Shown here in pieces: positions 1-10,204 of a stretch of DNA of 30,066 nucleotides. The stretch lies in the NCBI GenBank assembly GCA_003427395.1, contig BFEA01000820.1, forward strand, positions 343,341 to 373,406, in the 5' to 3' direction. How positions within the stretch are numbered: position 1 is the first letter of the stretch; each line of letters starts with the position of its first letter. The notes under the pieces were generated by a model that searched no databases, had not been told where the DNA came from, and saw only the letters and a list, made by a program, of their open reading frames with translations. Made by a program: the position numbers and the translations under genes. The stretch comes from Chara braunii (taxonomy: Eukaryota > Streptophyta > Charophyceae > Charales > Characeae).

Positions 1-204
1 CAAATGGTGACCTCCTGTCCCCTCACCACGGGGAGTATCCTTTTTTCACGGAGATGTTCACTCCGACATGTTTCATTTCTCCCAGTTATGTTATAAAAAA
101 TAAGGAGAAAAGCTGTTTCTAGCGTTTTTTTCAGTTTTTTTATTTGTTGTTTCGAATTTATTAATGTCGACAGGGCGTCACACCGTTGAGTTTTCTAAAC
201 TCAA
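1..204. other. Unassigned left flank
   Basis: AT-rich sequence with no convincing coding potential. By comparison with elements B and C, element A's leader should extend into this stretch and an LTR end should lie near it, but I can trace homology to B only from about position 205. A 9-bp perfect inverted repeat with a 3-nt loop sits at 185-205, right at the point where homology begins. It may mark a junction with another sequence. Confidence 0.4.
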
Positions 205-1392
205 CAACCGTAGGTGGGACCAGACCCCAGGGTAGAGTGGGTGCGCCAGGGAGATATGTGGTGACATACGGGATGTATGCTGGATGATGAGAGCTCGCTG
301 ATGTGGCATATTAAGCCAAGGTGGAACCGCATTCTGCTGTTGGTTGTGCTGAGGCAAAGACCGGTCATCATAATTACACATCAGGTTGCCGGTGAGAAAT
401 CTGTGGTTGGGGGCAGCATTTATGAGGTACGTTGCTCTCTCTTCCTTATCTACCCTCTTCATCTCTTCTTACCGTGAGGAAGTGAGTTCTGTCTTGAGAG
501 TCCTCTCGATGTGAGGTGTTGCCCAACCTTTGAGAGTTGACGTTCTTCACGGGCAGCAAGCTGGTGGGAGACGGGCGAAGCCTCTGAAGGGCCCTGGACG
601 AAGCACTCGGGTCACGGTCACCATGCCAACCCGCTGGGACTAGTACACGCATGCTTTGCCGCAAGTCCTTGGTTCTACTGCTTGCGCAATAGAGGTCATG
701 CAGGGCATGTCAGCCCTTTGACAGACGCTTACCAGACCATCTTTAAACATTTCTGGTTGGGGACTCGGAATTGAATCTGGCTGTGATCGTCGTCTTGTCT
801 GCGACGTTAAATAATTCCTGCGGAGATGGGGGCTCTCCTTAAATTCCTCCTGATCAGCCAGATCAACCGGGTGTAAGGCTCGTTGCATGCGAGGGTAAAC
901 AAAAGTGCAGGGGCTGGCATGTTCGGCGTTTAGACTTGGGGCACAGGGGTGGGCCGGATTGCACACCTTCAGACACGTTGCTCAACAAGATGCTTAGGAA
1001 TGTTGACACAAAGTGACACTCAAGAAGGATACAGGGGGAGGGGGGATTCCGGTAACTGTTCGCAGTGGCAGTCAACAGACAATTTGCCATCAAGCATACA
1101 TCTCCAATAGGAGATGTTATTTTTATTTTTGATTATCTAGTTGTTACAGACTTGACTAACAACTGACAAACAGCTACAAATAGACTAGATCTTTGCTATA
1201 TTGCAATCTGTTCCAGGGTAATCTAAAAATAGATTTAATATATCCTGTAGGACCTGACATTAGTTGTTACTATATCACCTAACTGTTTTTGTTCCAGCCG
1301 ACCGAAATTAGTTGTGGTTCATAATCGGTTGTGTGTCAGGCTAAGGTAGGATTCAGTGTGGATTCCAGTTTAGATCACACACACTGTAGTTC
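205..1392 (+). other. 5' leader of element A
   Basis: Non-coding leader between the missing 5' LTR and gag. It aligns almost throughout with the leader of element B (15965-17148) and more weakly with that of element C (about 23165-24514). Shared landmarks include the block around 285-305, the block around 470-520, and the segment at about 950-1015 that occurs once here but is duplicated in B and C. Short ORFs here do not correspond between the copies and are treated as chance. Confidence 0.75.
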
Positions 1393-3125
1393 ATGAGTGA
1401 TGCAGGCACTAGTGAGGAGGAGTTGCTAGTGGACGACCGTAGGACTACTCGTGGAATTGCCCGTAGTCGACCCTTGACATTCTTGGAGTTAGGTCCAGGA
1501 GACGAGAGACGATTGAGGAGAGAGGCTAGAGAGAGAGCAGCGGCAAGGAGAGCGAGGGCAACTGAGGATAGTGCCAAGACTAGAGTCTCTGCTAGCACCG
1601 GTGCAACCATGGCTACCTCATCTATGTCGCAAACCTCTTCGCAATCCACTTCGTCCGGAGTCAGTCAGAGTGGTTCACAGGGGACCATTAGTCAACAGAT
1701 TGTTGGCTTGCGAGTCAGCCAGCATCACGGCAGAGGACTTAAAAATCCGTCAAATAGAAGAACTTCAAGATGAGTTACAACGGCAGTTGGACGAAGCAAC
1801 AGAGAGGAGAAGAAAAGCCATACTTAGGAAGGCTAGACTAGGGAGTAGAATGCAGGAGCTAGGCAGGTTGGAAGGACTAGATGAGGCGGCATTAGACCCG
1901 GCTGGTCGTGTGCTGTGTAATGCTCTACTCTTAGTGGCAGAAGCGCAGAATGTCCAGCAGGAATTGCTGGCCGAATTGGTGGCAGGCCAGAAACAAATCC
2001 TGGCTGAACTTGGGGCTCCTTGCACAGCAGTGAGGCAGCCGCAGTTTGCTGTAGTTCCCCCTGTGGGTGCGGGTCTTTCATCGATGCCGCAACACACAGG
2101 GCAAACTCTCTCTCTCATGTTTGGCATGCCCCCTCCAGGTGGTTTAGCAGCAGCTAGTGGTCCGGTTCAAAGAGTCTCAGCCCTACCATCTACAACAGTG
2201 GTCACTACAGTCCCATTGTCAAGCCAGGCCCAGGTTAGTGTGCAACAGCCTGTCTCAGTAGCTATGCAGCCGCTGCAGCAAGCACCTGGGCCCATGCAGC
2301 CTATGCAGTGGATGCCTAAGATACCTCTAACGAGTCCCAAGCCCTTCTCTGGAGATAGGAAGAAGGAAGAGGACTTGGACACCGGCGTGAGGATTGTGCC
2401 TACTTATGTGAGGCACAAGCTCACAAGGCCAGAGCAAGAAGTTGTAGTGGCTGCCTCCTTTTTAGAGGGGTCAGCAGCCCGCTGGTTGAATGGCTTAGTG
2501 CAGCAGCCCGCTGGTCCCCGTTAACCACTTGTGGACGGATTACCTAAGGTGCCTACCTGCAGAGGTAAGGACCAAGTTGGTTGATGAAGCCTATGTCGAA
2601 CAACACACCTTCGCGTCTTTTAGTAAGAAAGCTCTGGATAGAGGCAAAGTTGGGATCTGCGCATAAGGCATCTCATGATCGTAGGAAGAGACTGCCCCAA
2701 GACTAGAAGAAGAAGGGTCAGTTAATGTTCGTTGACCATGATGGTCAAATGACGGAGACTTACGATTTCCCAAACCTTGGGGAGTTGACAGAGCAGTATG
2801 TGGCCAGCTAGACTTCGGATGGGGGAGTCGTGGCGCCCATCAAAGAAAAGGCTAGGGGGACCGGGAAGAAAAAATGGGACGGTCCACGGGTCAGGGAGAC
2901 CAAGGGACTCCCGCATGGGTAAAGCTTGGTTTGGATTATGAGGTGTAGAGAGACCGAGTTGCTAGAGGCACTTGCATGAACTGTGGCAATTATGGCCACA
3001 CGTCACGTACATGCCGAGGCAAGAAGGTCACAACGAAGGTAGCCTCACCAACTGTGGTGGGCTTATCTTCGAATCCTGGGAGTGCTTCTGCGAGCAGCTC
3101 ACAGGGAAACACCTCGGGCCAGTAG
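1393..3125 (+). pseudogene. gag: gag of element A (frameshifted, internal deletion)
   Basis: Nucleocapsid/capsid polyprotein. The start at 1393 (MSDAGTSEEE) is supported by the aligned starts of B (17149) and C (24515). An acidic N-terminus and a Ser/Thr/Gln-rich stretch are followed by a frame change near 1740, then a coiled-coil (about 1750-1870, IEELQDELQRQLDEATERRR), a Pro/Gln-rich linker and the retrotransposon gag core (KPFSGDRKKEEDLDT at about 2335, then AASFLEGSAARW). The core breaks off at 2521, and compared with B about 210 bp of capsid are missing. The remainder ends in a CCHC knuckle at 2973-3017 (C-X2-C-X4-H-X4-C, CMNCGNYGHTSRTC) that is intact. Stops at 2704-2706 and 2946-2948 are TAG where B has TGG. 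Gag ends at 3123-3125, in a different frame from pol. Confidence 0.9.
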
Positions 3126-3724
3126 GAGTGTTAGCCGCTCTTACTCGTGCTGAAGTGGTAACGTTGCCTTCCCCACTTTAGGCGTTGACCAAGGCTAGAG
3201 ACCCACGCATCGCCCCGCAGACACATTCAGACTCACCGATGCTCTGTTCGAGAGATGTGTCTGAGGCCCTAGAAGAGTTAGAGACTGAGTGGTCTGGGAA
3301 GGACCCCAGGGACTCTTGGGCGATGATCAATAGAGGTCCAAAGGGTGAACATTTCGTGGTAGAAGCAGATGTAGGTGGCCGCAAGGTTGGCGCCTTCGCA
3401 GACATAGGCTCTACGCGAAATTTCATCAGTCGTGCTTGTGTGGATAGACTGCGCTTAGGGGACCAAGTGCAGCGACTTAGAAGAACTGTAGCTTCTACGC
3501 TAGCCAACAAGCACTAAATGGTTGTCAAAGACTATGTCAAGGACGTAGCCTGCACCTTCTCCTATGGAGGAGGGGAAGTGATCCACAAGATCTCCTTCCT
3601 GGTGAGCGACGAACTGCCATTCGATATGCTACTAGGCATGTACTACCTCGAAGTCTCGCAACCTTAGCTTGACTGGGATAGAAAGGTGTTGATCCACAAA
3701 CTGTCCAATGGATGAACTGTTAGA
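3126..3724 (+). pseudogene. Aspartic protease segment of pol, element A
   Basis: Pol protease, in the same frame as the following RT but interrupted by in-frame stops at 3179-3181 (TAG; B has CAG at 19057-19059), 3515-3517 (TAA), about 3665 (TAG) and about 3713 (TGA). The active-site region reads FADIGSTRNFIS (Asp at 3401-3403), so the usual D-T/S-G triad is D-I-G: the codon is ATA where ACA is expected. A later LLGMYYL stretch (about 3630) matches the conserved hydrophobic-Gly flap of the protease C-terminal half. The protease normally matures Gag and Pol in the virus-like particle. This copy is inactive by both stops and active-site change. Confidence 0.85.
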
Positions 3725-5302
3725 TTGCAGAAGTATAAAGCTAGCAGTCTAATAGAAAACTACGGGTGTATGTGCGCTTCATCCTTCTATAACTACTATA
3801 AGCAGAATCGAGAGGAAGGTATGTATCTAGTCTTTGTCTCTGAAAAAGGGGAGGTCGTTAAAACACCCCCAGAGATAGAAAGAGTCGTCGCACAATATTC
3901 AGACCTTTTTGAGGAGCCCACAGGCGTGGTGGAAAGGGAGGTTGTTCATGCGATAGAGATTGTCCCAGGTAGCAAGGTGCCTAGAGGACGAATCTATAGG
4001 ATGTCTCCCGCGGAGTTAGATGAGTTTCACCGCCAGCTCAAGGAGCTCACAGAGAAGGGATGGATACGGCCTAGTACCTCCCCTTACGGTGCGCCAGTCT
4101 TATTTGTCCCAAAGAAGGGAGGTCCATTAAGGATGGGCATTGACTATAGGGGCCTCAATGCCATCACCGTTAAGAACGCAAAGCCCCTACCTCGCATTGA
4201 CGACCTCTTGGATAGAGTGCAGGGATGCCGGTACTTCACAAAGATAGATTTGAAGTCCGGATACCATCAAATTGTCGTTAGACCGGAGGACCAACACAAA
4301 ACCGCATTTCAGACCAGGTACGGTCTGTACGAGTTTGTGGTGATGCCTTTTGGCCTATGCAATTCACCTGGTACGTTCCAGCACGCGATGAACAGGATTT
4401 TTCTTGACTACTTGGACAAGTTTATCGCCGTGTACCTCGGCGATATTCTCATATTTAGTAGGACTGTAGAGGATCACGCTGAGCACTTGAAAATAGTGCT
4501 AGGTCTCCTAAGGCAGCACCAGTACAAGGTGAACTTGGATAAATGCGAGTTTGGTCGCACCAAGATCCTGTACTTGGGTCATGAAATTTCAGCAGATGGA
4601 CTGAGGCCGGAAGATGCGAAGCTGCCCAGCATACGTGACTGGCCCAGACCTCAGACTGTTACTGAGGTCAGATCGTTTTTGGGGATGACGGGCTACTATC
4701 GTCCGTTTGTGAAGAACTATAGTACTATAGCTTCCCCATTAACCGATCTAACTCGGCTTGACACCCCTTGGGAGTGGACTGAAGAGTGTGAAGCAAGCTT
4801 CAAGAAATTTAAGTATGCTCTGACACACTATGAAGTTCTCAAACTTCCGGATCCTTACAAGCCATTCATTGTGACCACAAACGGTAGCCAATATGGCATA
4901 GGCACGGTCCTGGCGCAACAGGAAGGGCCCAAGTTGAGACCGATCGAGTATATGAGCAAGAAGATGCCATCTCAAAAGTTAGCTAAGTCCACGTATGAGA
5001 GAGAGCTCTACGCCCTATACAAAGCGCTAGTCCATTGGAGACACTACCTCCTAGGAAGATTCTTCTATGTGAGGTCTGACCATGAGACTTTGCGTTGGAT
5101 TAAGACACAGCCTGTGTTGTCGGACGCACTCAAGAGATGGATTCAAGTGATAGACATGTATGACTATCAACTTGATCCTATCAAGGGTACGTATAACAAA
5201 ATGGTTGATGCACTATCACGAAGGGCGGATTATCTGGGCGCGCTAGTCACCGAATTTGGCATATCTGACGAATTCACTCGATCGCTGGTGGAAGCCTATT
5301 AG
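3725..5302 (+). pseudogene. Reverse transcriptase-RNase H of element A, catalytic residues lost
   Basis: A 525-codon open stretch encoding the Ty3/gypsy RT and RNase H, which copy the RNA into cDNA and remove the template. RT motifs are clear: PSTSPYGAPVLFVPKK (about residues 116-131), motif A FTKIDLKSGYHQI with Asp175, motif B FGLCNSPGTFQ (209-219). Motif C, normally YxDD, reads YLGD (residues 237-240, codons 4433-4444), so the first catalytic aspartate is Gly. RNase H follows: the position of the first catalytic Asp is Asn386 (TTNGSQYGIG, codon 4880-4882), while the Glu of TYERELYAL and the Asp of RSDHETLRW and VDALSRR remain. The frame continues past the stop at 5300-5302 for about 110 nt. 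The long open frame is striking given that the enzyme is dead twice over. Confidence 0.95.
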
Positions 5303-6344
5303 GGAGACCCAGTGATGTCAGAAATCATCCGTAGATTCCAAGCAAAGGACAAGAAGACTTTGGATGAATTTACGATGGTAGATGGCCTGCTGTTCCTTGA
5401 GAAGGCAGGGAATAAAAGACTGTGTAGCTAATAGTGAGTCTTTACGTAGTTTATGTTTAGGAGAACGTCATGATGCAACTGGTCATTTTGGCTATAGAAA
5501 GACATCAACGAACTTAGTGCAGAGATTTTGGTGGCCTTCTATGTTGGAAGATGCAAAACGTTATGTTGAAACCTGCCAGGTTTGTCAAAGGGACAAACCA
5601 AGGACTCAGGCTCCGCTTGGGTTGATCAAACGCTTGCCGATCCCTGAAGGACCAGGCCAAAGTGTGTCCATGGATTTCATGGATACCCTTGTGACCAGCA
5701 GGTCAGGAAAGAGGCACATCTTTGTCATAGTGGACCGTTTGACCAAGTACGCCAGACTGATCGCCAAGCCAGAAACAACCAAAACTGACTATGTCATCAA
5801 ACTGTTTATGGATAATTGGGTACGTGATTTTGGGTTGCCTACGTGCATCGTTAGTGATAGGGATGTGAGATTCACGAGTGAACTGTGGCAGTCAACCGCT
5901 GAGCAGATGGGCACCAAACTCCAAATGACCTCAGGAAATCACCCTGAGTCAAATGGCTAGGCAGAACATATGAATCGGGTAGTACAGTACCTGCTTCGGC
6001 ATTACATTAAGCCAAGTCAGGATGACTGGGACGAGAAGTTACCGCTCGTCGCCAGCTTGTACAACAATGCTGTGCACAGTACTACCGGTATGACTCCCAA
6101 CCAGTTACATTTTGGTTGGAAGCCCAGAACTGCACTTGACTTTCTGCTACCAGAAAGACAATCCACTGCAGCACCTGGCAGCATAGACTTTGTTGTCCAA
6201 TATGAACAGATGCTGCAGCAGGCCGTTGAACATATTAGGAAGTCTCAGGATGCTATGATCGCATCCGAGAATAAGCATAGATGGCCCTCCAACTTTCAGG
6301 TAGGAGATAGAGTCTAGGTAAAGTCATCTGAACTAGGTCAAGAG
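5303..6344 (+). pseudogene. Integrase of element A (frameshift and two nonsense codons)
   Basis: Integrase joins the cDNA ends to host DNA. A frameshift near 5415 separates it from RT. The HHCC zinc domain is complete (H30 and H35 in GERHDATGHFG, C65 and C68 in CQVCQ; numbering from 5382). The catalytic triad is present: D98 (SMDFMD), D159 (VSDRD) and a Glu 36 positions later in the stretch after the stop, giving exactly 35 residues between D and E. The TAG at 5958-5960 sits two codons before that Glu, where a Gln is usual. A second TAG at 6315-6317 follows VGDRV, where the GPY/F-type C-terminal region usually has Trp. The domain runs on into PQYFGPWEIL at about 6369. Confidence 0.93.
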
Positions 6345-6781
6345 ATGGGGATATCTAGAAAAATGATGCCGCAGTATTTTGGACCTTGGGAGATCTTGGA
6401 CATTGTAGGGGATCAACCGGATGGGCCTTCATACTTTATCTGTATTCCGCACACCTACGCACCTACCGAGTGTTTCATGCCTCCAAGCTGGCACCTTTTG
6501 CTGCCACTGATCAGTTTCCTTCCAGAAGATCGATGCTGCCCCCAACCATGGATGGCGAGGTGGACATTGACCAGATCATCGAGCATCAAGTGATGCCTGT
6601 TCCTCGACCATCAGGTAGAGGGCGACCTCCTAAACCGAGAATGCAGTATCGTGTGAGCTTCAGACATCATCTGGATCCTAAAGAAGACCGGTGGTTCACA
6701 CGAGAAGAACTCATGAGAACAGCACCTCAAGTGATCGCAGGCTATGAAAGTACACTCAAGGGGAAGATGCCTGCGGAATAA
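6345..6781 (+). pseudogene. Integrase C-terminus and chromodomain-like tail, element A
   Basis: The GPY/F-like module (QYFGPWEILD) is followed by a frame change near 6460 into the frame ending at 6781. The tail reads VDIDQIIEH, then a Pro/Arg-rich insert (VPRPSGRGRPPKPR), then QYRVSFRHHLDPKEDRW and FTREELMRTAPQVI. This order (beta strand with I-I, insert, Q-Y-x-V strand, acidic-W strand, C-terminal helix) fits a chromodomain, which in chromoviruses steers integration to chromatin. The usual cage aromatics are only partly present, as in the divergent group II chromodomains. The tail is intact apart from the upstream frameshift. Chromodomain assignment is by pattern only. Confidence 0.72.
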
Positions 6782-6807
6782 GAGACTTCTCAGAGGACTC
6801 ACGAAGT

Positions 6808-6820
6808 AAAGGAGGAGGGA
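6808..6820 (+). promoter_or_regulatory. Polypurine tract of element A
   Basis: An uninterrupted purine run directly before the TGTGAGG start of the 3' LTR, 26 nt after the last pol stop. This is the expected position and composition of the plus-strand primer. Confidence 0.85.
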
Positions 6821-6821
6821 A

Positions 6822-7723
6822 TGTGAGGATCAGGGTCCTCGGTAGGCCTATGGGGCCCTGTTTGCAGCATTACCCGCCCTAAGTGAAGGCGGAGGTGCCC
6901 GCCCTAAGTGAAGGCGGGCCTGGCTTTTTGCAAGAGGCCCTCGACTGTCAATTTCATATTTGGGTCCAGGCAGTTGCGACACGCCAGTTGGTTGAAAGAA
7001 ACACAGGCCGAGCAACAAAGACATTCCTGGGGCCTTCCGGAAGCTTCTGGGCCCAGGCCAGCCCAGTCAGGCTGCGCGAGCAGGCCAGTTCTTTCCATAA
7101 AGGAAAGAGCTCTGGCCAGGCAGCCTCATTCAAGCACTCGCATGCTGGCGGCAGCGCTGCTGGAGCAAAGGCTCGCGGCTGCTGGCTGGCGCTGAGAGGC
7201 GAGGTGCAGCACGTGCGGTCGTGCAGGGAAGAAGGGCGCTGCTGAGGGCAGCGCCATAGCCAGCCTTCATAGCCGGCTGGGCTTGGACTATAGTGAGGCG
7301 CAGGGGTGGTCTTCGGGTGAAACAGAGGACAGACGTGGGTGTAGTCAGGGNATAGGTGAAGGATGATGATGATGATGAAGATGTGAGGGCACATACNTTG
7401 TATTGGCGATGGTCTGCATGGGCGACATCTTCAAGTACTTCAGGCTGCCGCTGATGTCAACAGTTGCATTGTCATTTCGTAGTCTGTAGTAGCTGTGCAT
7501 GAGTATGCTGGGCGCTGAGCGCCAAGTGTGAGTGTGAAGGAACTGGACTCTTGTGTTGAGAGGAGAGAGTATGCTCTCCATGAACATTGGTTTTCAGTGC
7601 TACGAACCTCCATTTGTGTATTATTGGTGCAATGCTGCTCTCTGGACACTGTGTGACTATTTGGCTTTCAATGTGATGGTGTGAACTGGAATTGTCATCT
7701 CGCTATTGCTTATTTTCCTTACA
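6822..7723 (+). repeat. 3' LTR of element A (902 bp)
   Basis: Begins TG right after the polypurine tract and ends CA at 7722-7723. The end is set by alignment with LTR B (ends 10061) and LTR C (ends 22971), where the CA is followed by a primer-binding site. It contains two tandem copies of an imperfect palindrome (6876-6923), and a GC-rich region with an 8-bp stem around 7230-7255. A GAT microsatellite lies at about 7362-7383. The N at 7351 and the N at 7397 lie inside it. Confidence 0.85.
6876..6923 (+). repeat. Duplicated GCCCTAAGTGAAGGC palindrome in LTR A
   Basis: The motif GCCCTAAGTGAAGGC, an imperfect inverted repeat, occurs twice here. It occurs once in LTR C near 22112, and as GCCCTCAGTGAGGGC near 8582 and GCCCTCAGGGAGGGC near 8700 outside any recognised LTR. 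Its position near the LTR start (U3) suggests a regulatory site; this is inference. Confidence 0.6.
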
Positions 7724-9369
7724 GCTGCACTTCGCTGCAGCAGCGGATGTATCTGAGGGCAATCGCGCTCAGAGCTTGGTACCTTTTTCCCCCTTTGTTT
7801 TTTGTTTTTTTTTTTCCTTTTCAAGATTCTTGGCTGTTTGTGCTTCTGCTCCCCGCCAGAGGCAAGGAGCATTCAACGAGATCTTTCCAGATGGATCTGG
7901 ATGCACTTCTGCCGTGGCCATTTTCATGTACACGAGTGGAAACAAGAAAACTGTAGCCGCTTTACATTCCAGCTGCTGGCAGCAGGTCCAGAATAAGGGC
8001 GGTACCTGTGCCAAGCATCAAATGTCCCATGTTGGTTCCGGCCCCCGGCAGGCTCGGCAAAAATCGGCGCGCAGGGCATATTCAGGCTCGGCTTCAATAG
8101 CTGGGTCAAGTACTGGTGGTTTAAACATCAGGGAAAAGCGCATGCACCTCACTGCTGTGGATTTTGGGACCCATCTTTTGGGGGATTCAGTTGTAGTTTC
8201 TCTTGAATGGCTGTTATGCATGTCATTTCTCTGAATGCTTTGTTTTGGTAGGAATGAATTGTCTTCGCCATTCTCTGATGTCCTTGTTGTTCTGAGTGGT
8301 GTCCCCACCTCTTGTACTTGGCTATACTCGCACGAGGTCAGCTATGTACCTGCAGGGAAGGTTTTGTTTTCCCCCTTGAACCACCAGTACACGGCCTCAG
8401 CCTTGCAGCAAAATAACTTGTCGCCACAAGAAGTAAAAGGCGGGCTCGGGGCAGGGTCGGAGCACCAGAAGGTTTTCGATTTCTTGGGCCCATGTCAAAT
8501 CCACACGTCCAAAAAAACAAAACAAGCTTTGGCTGTGATTGCAGTTGGATACACTTTTTGGAGTACTCCGTGTGAGCCTGCCCTCAGTGAGGGCACTTCT
8601 GCAGAACGAAGAACACGGGGAACACGACTGTCAGACAAAAAAAACAAGCTTTAGCCGTGAAAGTGGTTGGATTCATTTCCCCGGCTAGTGTGAGTATGCC
8701 CTCAGGGAGGGCGTTTTTAGCACGAGGTGCGCTGCCATGCTGGCAGCGAAAGGAGGAAAAGAACAAAAGCAGAAAAAAAGAGAAAACAGCAACGTTTCCC
8801 TCTCCCCAGTAGTGGTCAGATGCATTCTGGAAAGTGACACTTGAGTATGGCCTCCACGACGTCCTTCCACGACATCATTGATCTCTGGCTTGTTTGTTCC
8901 TTTCTTTTTCTTTTCTTTTTTACCCCTTCAGGTAGACTGTCGGCACCGGTGCCACTTTCGAAATTCCCACTGCAGGTACCCTCATGCAGAAGGCTCGGAA
9001 AATAGCGGCGCGCAGTGGGCAGGTAGGTTCGGGATCTTAGGTGTCGGTGGACTGGTGGTTTAACTCTTATAAAGTAAACAGCGGGTCTTGTGTGATACTC
9101 CCGTGCAAGGCGCAAACGGCATTGGTTGGGAACTCTCAGTTGGGCCCAAGGTCTCAGTGGGACAGTCTTCTTTTTTCTTTAGTTTGGCCTGGCGCACTTT
9201 TCTCTTCTTTTGTGTCGTGTGCGAATGTGGGCTCAGGCCCACATTCCGAATTTCCACAAACCACAAGGATATAGGTACTTTATATCTAATCTTTGGGGCA
9301 AAGGGGCCCAGGCCAGGCTGTTTGTAGCCCAGAAGCTTCCGGTAGGCCCACATTCCGAATTTCCACAAA
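7724..9369. repeat. Unidentified non-coding repeat region between LTR A and LTR B
   Basis: About 1.65 kb with no supported gene. It contains diverged internal duplications: about 7995-8123 resembles 8945-9075 (both contain GCTCGG, GGCGCGCAG and end ACTGGTGGTTTAA), each preceded by a T-rich tract; and about 8512-8605 resembles 8635-8725 (AACAAGCTTT...GTTGGAT...GCCCTCA). Two copies of a palindrome related to the LTR motif are present. It could be a non-autonomous LTR element or rearranged LTR material inserted in the 5' part of LTR B. The longest ORFs lack recognisable features. Confidence 0.5.
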
Positions 9370-9375
9370 CCACAT
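9236..9375 (+). repeat. Pair of 31-bp direct repeats at the left edge of LTR B
   Basis: A segment beginning GGCCCACATTCCGAATTTCC occurs at about 9236-9265 and again at 9345-9375, 109 bp apart, without obvious mismatch. The second copy ends where homology to LTR A resumes, so the pair may mark the breakpoint of an insertion or duplication. Confidence 0.75.
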
Positions 9376-10061
9376 TCCGGCTCAGAAGCTTCTGGGCCGA
9401 GGCCCAGGCCAGCCAGGCTGCCGAACAAGGCAGGCTCTTTCCATATAGGAAAGAGCTCGCTGTCTGGCCTGGCATTCAGGCTCTCGCATGCCAGCGCCAG
9501 CGCTGCTGGAGCGGACGCTCGTGGGCTGCTGCTGGCGCTGAGAGGCGAGGTGCTAGCGCGTGCGGTCATGCAGGGAGCAGGGCGCTGCTGAGCGCAGTGC
9601 CATAGCCCAACCTTCATAGCTGGTTGGGCTGGGACTAAAGTGAGGCGCAGGGGTGGTCTTCGGGTGTACGAAGGGAAGACGCGGGAGTAAGAAGAGGGAG
9701 AGAGAGAAGGATGATGATGTGAGGGCACATACCTGGTATTGGCGATGGTCTGCTATGGGCGACATCTTCAAGTACTTCGTGGGCTGCTGACATCAACAGT
9801 TGCATTGTCAATTAGCAGGCAGACTGTAGCTGTGTAGGAAGTAGGCTGGGCGCCGAGCGCCAAGTAGGGAGATAGGGCCTGGACGCTCATGTTGGTGGTG
9901 GCAAGAGCAAGCTCTCATTGACATTGGTTTTCCGTGTTACGATTCTTCATTTGTGTTATATTGGTGCATTTCTGCTTTCTGTGCCTTGTGATACTATCGG
10001 GCCTTCAATGTCATTGTGCATGCTGGACATTGTCATCTCGCTATTACTCAAATTCCTTGCA
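9370..10061 (+). repeat. 5' LTR of element B, left part missing
   Basis: Aligns with LTR A from about 7040 to its end: shared blocks are the GAAGCTTCTGGGCC region, the AGGAAAGAGCTC block, the GC-rich stem region near 9585 and the block at 9735-9780. It ends CA at 10061 and is followed by a primer-binding-like site, so it is a 5' LTR. About 220 bp of the LTR start is missing or replaced by the preceding unidentified sequence. Confidence 0.8.
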
Positions 10062-10203
10062 ATTGGTAATGAAGCGACATTGTCATCTCGCTTCATTGGT
10101 CCTTCGCAATAGCTGGTCGGTTGTTCGCATGAGGTGTGGGGCAGTGATAAGGCTTGGGCGTTGGACGTAAGGCGGCCCAGGGTCGTGTGGGCGTGCCAGG
10201 AAG
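10062..10203 (+). other. Primer-binding site and first part of element B leader
   Basis: Three bases after the LTR end, TGGTAATGAAGC at 10064-10075 is a degenerate form of the initiator-Met-tRNA primer-binding site (TGGTATCAGAGC), better preserved in element C. The leader then shares sequence with element A at about 205-250 (the CCCAGGGT...GTGGG..GCC block at 10176-10200). It is cut at about 10203 by the Penelope-like element and resumes at about 15965. Confidence 0.7.
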
Positions 10204-10204
10204 C

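Larger units (their letters stand above)
205..7723 (+). mobile_element. Element A: degenerate Ty3/gypsy chromovirus, 5' LTR outside the window
   Basis: A retrotransposon with the order leader, gag with CCHC knuckle, aspartic protease, RT, RNase H, integrase, chromodomain-like tail, polypurine tract and 3' LTR. RT-RNase H-integrase order and a D-D-35-E integrase of the HHCC type place it in Ty3/gypsy (Metaviridae); the C-terminal tail suggests the chromovirus branch. The 5' LTR is not in the window. Gag changes reading frame several times, pol carries at least five in-frame stops, and two catalytic aspartates are replaced, so it cannot move by its own proteins. Element B (leader and gag) and element C are relatives within the same window. 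Confidence 0.93.

Noticed and set aside
185-205. 9-bp perfect hairpin read as a terminator or transposon end
   Set aside because: Isolated, no matching partner found, and a eukaryotic context gives no basis for a bacterial-type terminator.
7692-8234. 180-codon + strand ORF
   Set aside because: Begins inside LTR A and translates a T-rich tract into a Phe run; no domain.
8235-8654. 139-codon + strand ORF in the unassigned region
   Set aside because: No recognisable motif, mixed composition, and it runs across diverged internal repeats; treated as chance.
8890-8935. Pyrimidine tract followed by CAG as a 3' splice site of a host gene
   Set aside because: No coding exon on either side and no matching donor; the tract belongs to a duplicated T-rich module.
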